A DNA stretch of 64,000 nucleotides from Corythucha ciliata. Lineage: Eukaryota; Arthropoda; Insecta; Hemiptera; Tingidae. Both the position numbers and the translations under genes were made by a program. Positions within the stretch are counted from its first letter, which is position 1, and each line of letters starts with the position of its first letter. The notes beneath the pieces were generated by a model. That model was given only the letters and a program-made list of their open reading frames with translations. It had not been told where the DNA came from and ran no database searches. Positions 54,679-64,000 of this stretch are shown here, one piece after another. The stretch is from contig CM075939.1 in the NCBI GenBank assembly GCA_038030265.1, positions 41,955,253-42,019,252 on the forward strand. The letters run 5' to 3'.

Positions 54679-54857
54679 GTTTGTTCCCGTTGATAAACAA
54701 AACAAGCTGCAACCTCCTATGCACTAAGAAAACGAATTTTCTTTTCCTTTTGACTCACGAGCCAAAAACAAGAAAAATTCCCTTTCAATAAAAAATGAAA
54801 TGCAAAGGACTGTTGCCTGGTTTCAAGTGCTCAATGATTGGCGGGATCACGGGAGTT

Positions 54858-54869
54858 CTATATATATAA
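54858..54869 (-). promoter_or_regulatory. TATA box of the cuticle gene
   Basis: On the minus strand TTTATATATATAGAAC lies about 180 bases before the ATG at 54678. Transcription would start about 30 bases downstream, near 54830, giving a 5' UTR of about 150 bases. Strong TATA boxes are common in insect cuticle genes. Confidence 0.65.
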
Positions 54870-55860
54870 ACCCGTGGGTTACACCCCTGTGAAGTGTACT
54901 CACGGGTCCCCCCCGCCAACGGTGTCAAGATCCACCAATGTTTAGGTAGGGACATGAAGGGGATGGTAAGGGGTAAGGTACTCTTCTTTTTTTTTTTCGC
55001 TGTTATTTCTCCTCTCTTCTTCAGTGGCATCCATATGATTATTGGAAGGCCTCCTCCCCTTCGGCATTCCGCACTACGGGGTACCAGTTTTTTTTTTTTT
55101 TTTTGTAATGAAAAGAAGCTTCATCGTTTGCCGAGTGATTCGAATTCTTTAGTAGAGAGACGGTTGAAGGTGATGTGTCGATAAATGGTTGCTATTGCCA
55201 CAGAATTCCCTGAATTTCCCGTGTTTTCCTTGACTGTTTTGTGAAAATTTTCTGTTGATTGGACAGAATGAGAGTGAGAGGAGTAGAATAATAGTTTTGA
55301 GTTGTCCCAAAATCCAAGGCCAATCACTTCAACAGGCTAGACGGCGGAATGAGTTCTATACAACGTAACGTTCTAGATTGAATGATCGAGTGTATATTAT
55401 GATTACGGTGGACCAGGAAGTCTTTCTTTAGCAAGGACAGTACTAATTTTATAGTTTGTGGCCCAATTGGGATCCTCAAAAGAGCCCTAAAAGGTACTAC
55501 TTTCGAAAAGCTGCTGTACTTCTAGAATGGCCTCATAAATATGAGTGAAAAATAAATAAATAGAAATAAAACACAAGTTCACGTCCAGCATAAATAAAGC
55601 GCTTCATACACTAGAACGTTTACAAGGGCGTAACCAGGACAGAGCACTCCTCGAAATCAAAAGTTATACTCGGAACCCATCAATTTATCCCTTAATTAAA
55701 CCTAATTAATAAGCATTACTTAACCCTTAGACCCCAATATTTCGCCTGAGAATTAGGTTCGTGGCAATTTTCCATCAGAGGCGGAGTTAGGCTAACGTAC
55801 TTAGGGAGAGCTTAGAGCTGAGCTCAAGATTCCCTCCCCCCTTTCACTACGTCCTGGTAA
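54870..55860. other. Upstream flank of the cuticle gene
   Basis: No gene recognised. Poly-T runs occur near 54990 and 55090. Regulatory elements for the cuticle gene may be here, but none can be named. Confidence 0.35.
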
Positions 55861-55869
55861 CGTCGAATG

Positions 55870-58320
55870 ACTGGAATCTGCCGATTTCACTCCCTGTCAA
55901 CGCCGAAATTCGCATTTCGTGAAATAAATTTTACAGGTTCGGCCCTTTCGGAATCCATATTTTGTGGATCATTACTCACAAAAACCAATTTAACGGGGGT
56001 TTATGACTCCGTAAAAAGCAAATTCACGGGGTTGGCCCGTTTAAAAAAGCAAATTCGCTATAGTTTCTCTCAAGTTTCGAAGCATGGGCGTAGCCAGAGG
56101 GAGCCGGGGTGGGAAGTCTCCCCTAAACTCGATAGCACAAATTTAGTGGGGCAGCTGCCCACCCGCGGATGCCACCAAAAAGGATTTAAACAAAATCCAA
56201 CAGGTACGCTAGATACATTTTGTTTTATCAAAATGTTCTCAGATCCCTGACTCAGCAATAAACTAATTTCTCGAATTTCGCTAACTAAACCACCAAACTT
56301 GGAAAACAAAATTTCGCGGGATGGCCTAATTAAAAAGTGACTTTCGCGGTTTTTGCACACTAAAAAACAATTTTCGTTGCTCTGCTACACTAAAAAATCA
56401 ATTTCTCAGGTTTCGATCACTAAGAAACCAATTTTTCTGATTTGTCTTGTCAAAACGTTAGCTCACTGTAAAATAAATTTCTCAGATTTTGCTCGCTGAA
56501 CAACCAATTTCGGGGATTTTTGTTGCCAGCAAACCAATTTCGCTTGAATGACTCAAGGGAGGACAAATGAGTCGGGCGCCCGGGGAAATTGGTTAGCAGG
56601 GCGTCAAAAATTCCCCGAAATTGGTTTTGTTCGATTGAGTCAAATTCGAGAAATTTATGCTCGGAAAGACAACGCATTGGGAAAATTTTACGCGAAATAC
56701 CAGACCAAGGGCAAAATTTACAAGAAACGCTTCACCAAGGGCAATTTTATAAAGAAAAATTCTCCATTTCATTGAAACAAAAAAAAAACTAGAGTTTCAC
56801 GAAGAAATTGTTAATTACGGGGTTGATTCTCACAAATCAACCCGGAAATTTTCAGCTTAAAAGGTGTCAGTTTAATGAGTAAATCGTCAGTTTAATAGTA
56901 AAATTGACAATTTTATGAGGAAATTGCCATTTTTGAGGGAATTTTCAGATTTATAAAGAAATTGTCAGTTTGATTAGGAAATTGTGATTTTCAAGAGGAA
57001 GTCTTACGTAGTAACTGTTAATTTTATGGAGAAATTATCGGTTTCACGAGGAAATTGTCATTATTTTTTAGCGAATTGACAATTAAAAGCCAATTTTGTC
57101 AATTTTATTGGAAAATTGGCAGTTTATTAAAAGAAAATTGTCAATTTTATGGAAAAGCTTTGAAATTTATGAGAACGTTTTCAATTTTATGAGGCAGTTT
57201 TTTAAAACGAAAGTAACACAATTCTATGAGGAAACTAACAATTTTGTGAGGAAATTGTCATTTATAAGGCTGGTTGTCAATTAAATGAAAAAATTGTAAA
57301 TCATCCTCATAGTTTTATTTGTTTTCCCTCAACTTATGTATTGAAGCCATTCACTCGCACAACAATTTGTCGTTTCGGTGATCAAATAACTAGCTAAGAA
57401 TTATATGGGCTTTGAACTTATGAGTAAATTGTCAATTTTGTGAGTGAATTGTCAATTATTTGTGTAAATGGTCAATTCTGTGAGGTTAGTGTCATTTTTT
57501 TGAACCTGTTTCGTGGATTTTTTGTTGAAAAGTTATCAGTTTTTGGACAGAAAAATCCTGAATAGAAGGCTGCAAACACCATGTTTTTCACCAGAGATTT
57601 AGTTTTCGACGGATAGTGACCGTTTCTATGCAAATTCAATAACTGTTGATCATAAATTGACGATTTCCAGTTCCCGATCCCCAAATATACCCAGACACCT
57701 GTTGTCCTCAGTGAAGCTGCCCACCCCTGGATCAAGGGCTGGCTAGGCCCCTGTTTCGAAGTCAAAATATAGTTCACCGTTTTGACAATCCAGCCAAATT
57801 TCACGGTTTTGGCTAATTCTACACCCAAATTTAGACTAAAATCAATTCGCCAGTTCGGCTCTTTCTAAAAACAAATCAGATCTGGCACGTCAAAATCAAT
57901 TTCGTGGGGTTGCCTCTTTAACAAGGCCAACTTCAAGGTATTTCACACTCTCCAAAGCTAATATTTCCATCGTGTTTATTTATTCGAATGAGCAATTTCA
58001 CGGATGTGGTTCCTTCAGAAAATAAAAATAAAAATCGCAGGGCCGCAGTCACATTCATATAAGTAATTCCGCGGAGTTGGCTCGTTCAAAACTATAATCT
58101 TTCCGGGCTCGCAATAAAACTGAATTTCGTATCGGTTTCGCTATCACAAAAACAAATGTCACCCTGATGACCCATTGAAAAAACAATTTCAGATGTCCAG
58201 CACTTTTCAAAAATGAAATATCGAATTTAGCCCCCTCCCCTTCTTCTGCACATAGATCAATCGACCGTTCGATTCTATAATGCGTTTCCTGGGGCATCAA
58301 AACTACGATAAAAGTGGGGT
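55870..58320. repeat. Degenerate minisatellites of three further types
   Basis: Phrases like AACCAATTTCGCGGGTTTGG recur at 55880-56560 and 57770-58160. GAAATTGTCAATTTTATGAG units fill 56790-57490. A GGGCGTAGCCAGAGG to GGGGCAGCTGCCCACC unit (56085-56165) matches pieces at 39785 and 57700 and may be the trace of a mobile element. Confidence 0.6.
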
Positions 58321-58599
58321 TTTCCAGTAAGAACTCCAGCAGTGATCGAATAACAAATCTGGTGGTTTCTGCTGATTCCTTGATAAAAGTCGCCTATTTT
58401 AGTTTAGTTAAGGGTCAATTTTGGTGCAAGCAGGCACACTTGAAGATGTACATGGCACAATTGACGTTAGCACAGCTATAGTGTATAGCGGCCTCTGCAA
58501 AGATCGCCTCAGGGGCCGACTAAAACCCATATCAGGGCCCGGGGTGGAAGTCTAAAGAAGGAATACCATTTTCATGCGGCGTTATTCTAAGATTTTATG

Positions 58600-60620
58600 T
58601 ATTTTATCGTTTATGAAGTATATTAGCCGCAAATTAGCAGTTTTCTTTTCTTGTAGACATGAATTTGCGGCATTTCTCGATATTTCCGAATTTTTCTCCG
58701 TAAACAGCAAAGTGCTTTTCTCAATTTTAGCCGTGAACTAGCGTTTTTTCTCAAAACAATTTGGACGCGATCAGGGGAATCACTGTTTTTATTCAATTTT
58801 AGCCGTGAATCAGCTGTTTTTCCACTTTTAACTGTGCTAGCGCTTTTTATCGATTTCAGCCAAATTTGTCTCCAGAAACCGCGAATAAGCAACGCTTCTT
58901 CCAATTTTTAGCCATGAAAGTGCTTCTTCCCAGTTTTAATCATGAAATTAGCGCTTTTTCGGAAATTCGGCCACTAATTACCTGTTTACCCAAGTAATGA
59001 ACGACAAAGATGTTGGGGTTCAGGACCCACCAAACAACCGCGAAAAATGGCACCGAAGGTGCGTTCCAATCTCCGTTTTGACCTCAGACCTTCAGCGTTC
59101 CACCCGACCAATCAAAATCAATGCTTCGCGCTTAATGTTGCAATTACACGGCTAATCGTGAGGCATATTTATGAGCGAAGTCAGGCCCATCCAACCCAAA
59201 ATCCAGGCTCACTGAATGTAAAAGGGCCTCAAACGTTTGCGATTTTGTGGGGAGACTTCCAATTTCGTGGGCCTGAAAAATGCTGTGACTTTGCGGCTAT
59301 TTGTCAGGGTGCGCACGTGGCCGGCTAGCTCGCGGTTCCGCGGTGACTATAAAACAAACTAAAATCTGAAACTTTCAAATTCACAAAATTAACACAGATT
59401 GGTACTAAAAACTTTCAATTTTGATAAAACAACAAGAAGAAATAAGGAATTCCACGGATATTTAGCTCCAAAGTGTGTAATTTCGCAGTTTTCGTGGCTG
59501 TATCTGCAAATTCTGCCAATAATTCTTTAATAATTCATTTAAATAGTTTTTAATAATTAATTTTTAGTTAAAATTTTTAGTAATAATATAAATGATATCA
59601 ATATGTAAAACTTAATTTTATTTCATTAGTTATTAGTAGAATTATTCAAGTGACTGTATATGTAGTGGGTTATTGTAAATTTCAGGCAGGAAGCTAACAA
59701 CTTTGCTTATGTTTGCCCGAAAAATGTTGCAATTTTGCGGGTTTTCGTCAAAGTGCTAACGTGAGAAGCTAGCCCGGGCGGGTTCCACGATCACTTGCAG
59801 AAAAAAAAGCCCCGAAACTTGCCAAATCCGGTACAATTAGACCCACAATTTGCAATTTATTCTCGCTTTTAGCTATGAATTAAGCGCTTATTTTCAGCGT
59901 CGAAGTATTCTTCGGATGCCACGATTTGCGTTTTTATCGATATTTTAAAATTTGGGATTATTTCATTTGTATCCGTGAATTGACGTTTTATGCGAGAATT
60001 CGCGTTTTTTCCAAATTTCACCAATGAATTAGCGATTTTTCTGAATTTCAGTCGCAAATTATTTAGCGATTCTTTACAACCTCGACGGTAAATTAGCTTT
60101 TGCCTTCATGTTGGCTTCTAATTATTTCTTTTTCACACTTTTTTTTTCTCACAAACTACTAGTGATTTTTCTCAGTTTTAGTAGCACTTTAATTAGCAAT
60201 TTTTCCCATTTTAGCCGCTAATTAGCGCTTGAATTTGCATTTTCCCTAAATTTTAGTCATGGGCTAGACTTAAGAACAGCACGTTAGTGTTTTCTCCCTA
60301 CATTTTAGCTGTAAAATGTACAATATACACAGTGAATCAGTGATTTCCTCAATTTTAGTCTGGACGCTCCATCGTTCAATGATTGAGCGTTTTTTCAGAG
60401 TTTTAGTCACGAATATAATATTTGTGTTTCTTCCCTCAATTTCTTTGCCACGTATACTTGCCCCAATTATAGCATTTTAGTATGCCTTCTCAATTTGAAT
60501 CACGTAACGACATAAAGACACTAGCGATTAGCGTATTTTCCTCCACTTAAGCCGTGAAGTTACCCGCAGAAGACGAAAATTTTCTCAATTTGAGACTTCA
60601 AACTGGCGGTTTTGTGGGCT
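58600..60620 (-). repeat. CTAATTCG-type minisatellite in opposite orientation
   Basis: TTTTTCTCAATTTTAGCCGT followed by GAATTAGCG is the reverse complement of the family at 47160-49610. Units are degenerate, dense at 58600-58990 and 59860-60600, with unrelated sequence between. Confidence 0.7.
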
Positions 60621-63600
60621 GAATTGATTATTCATCCCCACTCGTTGCTGATGACCTTCGTAACGTTCTATTCTCCAGGTCGAATGAACTGCAAATCGTC
60701 GAAAAAGCCAAATCGCTGTGTATAGTCGAATACTAACACTCTTGTTTACGTTCCTATACTACGTCCATGAACATAGAACCTTAAACTCCTTTTTTTTTCT
60801 TCATAAAGCTTTTTGGGAGCCCCGCCGTCTGATAGGCCCACTGTCCTGTTCCCCCCCCCCCACCAAGTAAGGGGATTGGAGGTTGCCGGGAGTGAACTGT
60901 CAGTTCATGAAAAAAAAGAAAGAAAAACAGCTCGTTGTTTTTAGTTCACGGCAGGGTGATTTATCGTGAAAGATGGAAAAAACATGAATCAAATAGCGTT
61001 ACTCTTCTCATTCCCCGAATCAAACCAACAACGTTCGAACTTCAGACTGCTGCAACGTATAGCTGAAAACTTCGTAAAAGTTTTTTTGTTCCTTTTCGTC
61101 GAATTTTGCGATCATAACGCTTTCTTTTTATTCTTCTTGGAATGCAACAAACGTCAGTTTTAAAAATAATGGCAACGGCTCTTGTTATACGTCGCCAAAA
61201 GTCTACAATTTTAATTTTCCGGGGAAAAGTCATAGAAGGCTGTTGCCAAGGTGGTTCAGTCTACTGAATATAACGACGATTGGGACAGATTTGTATTTTG
61301 TTGTATGGTTGGTTGCGAATAAGGCGTTTTTAAAACCTAAAAATGGAAAAGACGTTCATGATTTAAGAGCTCAATAATGCAGGGTGAGAGTACAGGGGGC
61401 GAAACTCATTTTTTCTCTTTCTCTCTTTCACTGTATCTCTCTCTTCCTTCTCTGATTTTTATAAACAGCACGGTGGCAAACCATTTTTCTCTTAACGAAG
61501 ACGTTTAAGCTGACTTGATTTAGGACAAAATTAACTGGTATACTCTCTCTGAAGGAGATATGTAGTAATTGTACACACACATTGACAGGGGGGAGGGGCT
61601 ACATTGTGTGTTCCAATTGTTACAATTTTTCACTCTTTCTCTGCATACTTATAATTATAAGCATTATACTGGAAAGGACGAGTGGACTGCATATTTAAAG
61701 AACAAGCCTCGCAGAACAAAAATCCAATTCATGATTAGCGATAAATACGTATAGAGCATGAAAGGAATTTAGGGCTGGAGCGCCGCTTTATTTGTAACAA
61801 TCCGCCTCTCATCCTACTCATTTGAAACCACGGTAGCTCGTGCATTCTTTTTCAAACCACGCGCGGTTATGATGGTTATAGAGTTTTGAAAATTTACATA
61901 ACAATTGGTTCAAATCAGTTGCCTTGCACTCGGCTCTCTCACTCCCTCCACGAAGGTCTATTCACCCTATCTCCACTTGTAGGTAGATAGCAGGTGCTCT
62001 TGTTAATCCGCTCATTGTGAAGGCAACGCAAATTCCCCTCGAATTACCAATATTAGCCGTGGTGAAACTGCACCGAATTCAAAACGGGAGCCAATTAAAC
62101 GATTCGAGGAGAACAAATGGCCCTATACGGGTATTGAATAGGAGCAGGGAATTATATTATTGCCCCCTGCAGGGAGAACGGAGCGTCTCCTTTTTACCAG
62201 GGAAGGTCTCGAGGAGGCGCAGGAGCTTGTTCAACACATCCTTATTCCCCCTCCCCCGTCCTTGTCACCCTAATCGCCTTCGCGAGGCTATCAGTATGAC
62301 ATTAAAAAGGTGTGGAACATAAATTTTTAGGACTCAGCTTCTTTATGTCATTTTTTAAAGAATTAATTAAATCATTGTTCAGATGTACCTTGATAACCTT
62401 AAACATATTTTTCATCGCGGGATTTGGGCGCGGACTTTTCGATACATGACAAGGCGGACGGGTGGTCAGGGAAGTTCTTGATTGATGGACTCTGCAAGGG
62501 AGTAAATAAAACTATGTTTGGCAACAATTGAGAAGATATTCCAAGGATTTTTAAAGAAAGACTTATGCATCTTATTAAACGCTCACGCTACAATTAATTA
62601 AATAAATATGAATTAATTAGTTGTGAGTGGGCGAAAGAACCACAAGGAAGTTCTGCGCGGCACATTTGATAGTGAAGTATTTTTTTTAGCCTTCATCTAC
62701 CCCCCCCCCCCCTGACACACCAACTAACACCTCTAAAACAATAAATTTTACGATTTAATGGTTCGTCAAAAATTCGTTACGTTATACGGCGCTTATCTAA
62801 ACCGCCATACCAGCGGTTGTTGTTGCCAATTCGGAACACAAACCTCCGCTATTTTCAATTTTATTTACTACTACCTACTCCCAGCCTTTAACGCTTATCA
62901 AAATTGAATAAACGATGTATTTGTTTCGCATTAACAATAAATTCATTGCTGTGTACACGTAGCCACTAACGGAAACGGGGATTGTGTACACCGCCCTTCG
63001 CCTTCACACACCGACGGCGACGATAAACGGCCGCAAACACAGTCTCCTCACGTCCTCACCCACTACCCCATCATAACCCCTCGTCCGCCCTTCTCGCTGT
63101 AAATCGTGAAAAGCTAAAACCCAGAGAGGGATCGAACGTTACAGGCCCATACGGTCTTTCTATGAAATGGCAGGGGGGGGGGAGTGGAAATGGTCGCGGG
63201 TGTTAGTGTCAGAGGCGGGGGCGGGGAGGTAAACTAATGGCATAGAGCGTAGCTGAGCTGTATTAGTCCCACTGTAAATGATTAATACGAAGTGGTTAAT
63301 CCGGCATGAACAGGCCCAACCTCTCGCCTTTACTCACTCTTGTAACCGCCTCCCCACCGCCCGCCTACCATACCCATCATATGCACGAGCCCCTGAGGAA
63401 GATACAAATAAACTTGGTTAGATTACGACCCTCAAAACTCTCCGGAATTCTCTTTCTTTTTTCCCTCTCACTCGCTCGCAGTCTCATCAGCCTGGTCAAT
63501 CTGGCAATTTAGTTATTTATAATTCGGGCGGGAGAGAAAGAGACTGGCCTCTCAAGAGATATATGTGAACGATCCTTACAAGGACGTCTCCTCCTTCTTA

Positions 63601-64000
63601 TCACATCGATTAAGTCGCGTCAAAAACTCTTTATAAAAACATTATTGGCAGCGATTTCGTTTTCATGAGCTTTCGTCCTTCGTAAAGCGTTACTTTTGCC
63701 ATAATCACGCGTCGGAATTTAAATCGAGCAATCATGGAAATGAAAAGGATTAACGTTTGTAGAGTCGAGGGGACAGTATGAGAAATGTCGTTCCAGTTTT
63801 TTCTACTGACGAATGCCAAGCACACAAAAAAATAAATAAATAAATAAAAGACAAGCTACACGGTTGAAATAGGGAAGAAATGGGGGATAGTGATTTCAAG
63901 TCTAACCCGAGACAAGAGAATCTATATTTACAAAGAAGGGTGGGGAGGGGACAAAGCAAACACCCCTCCTTACCGGCTCCGGCGTAACAATCAAATCATA
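60621..64000. other. No recognisable gene
   Basis: AT-rich sequence with occasional C/G runs (60851, 62701, 63174). Frames are short and motif-free. No tRNA, rRNA, clear mobile element or tandem array was seen. Confidence 0.4.

Noticed and set aside
62017..62322. 101-residue frame near the right end
   Set aside because: No known motif or gene structure, and the surrounding sequence looks non-coding.

Overview
The window is nuclear DNA of an arthropod, most likely an insect. The evidence is a cuticular-protein gene with a Rebers-Riddiford chitin-binding domain and 18-residue cuticle motifs, short GT-AG introns, and an insect-type mix of transposable elements (PIF/Harbinger, NOF/MULE, BEL/Pao, Ty3/gypsy, hAT, non-LTR and many MITEs). 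The species cannot be fixed from the sequence alone.

Left third (1-20 kb): a PIF/Harbinger transposon carries a Myb/SANT-like gene (+, 585-1266 and 18213-18551) and a convergent DDE transposase gene (-, 18854-19816). Its Myb gene is split in a coding exon by a 16.9-kb element (1267-18203). That element has 1332-bp terminal inverted repeats and an exact 9-bp target duplication. It encodes a four-exon NOF/MULE-like transposase (12030-14483) followed on the same strand by a ubiquitin-specific-protease-like cysteine peptidase (14532-15515). The pairing of this transposase with a C19-like peptidase inside very long inverted repeats is the best candidate for an under-described system here. Nested inside it are a palindromic element (4299-10497) built around a 295-bp tandem array with three-unit higher-order structure, and several MITEs.

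Middle (20-42 kb): a graveyard of retroelements and transposons. It holds a conserved-protein fragment, a broken Ty3/gypsy element (-), a decayed BEL/Pao copy (+), and a hAT transposase fragment cut by a MITE. A second BEL/Pao copy is bounded by only 104-bp LTRs with a 5-bp target duplication and lacks the reverse-transcriptase active site. A 5'-truncated non-LTR element with a TATGA-rich tail, tRNA-derived elements set in inverted flanks, and degenerate minisatellites follow.

Right third (42-64 kb): the only clear host gene is a six-exon cuticular protein on the minus strand (54678 to 42374) with a TATA box at about 54858. A recent 1659-bp tandem duplication has doubled exon 2, and the exon phases allow only one copy per in-frame mRNA. 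The 7.6-9.2 kb intron 2 and the upstream flank are filled with degenerate minisatellites, a tRNA-bearing palindrome and MITEs. From about 60.6 to 64 kb no gene is recognisable.
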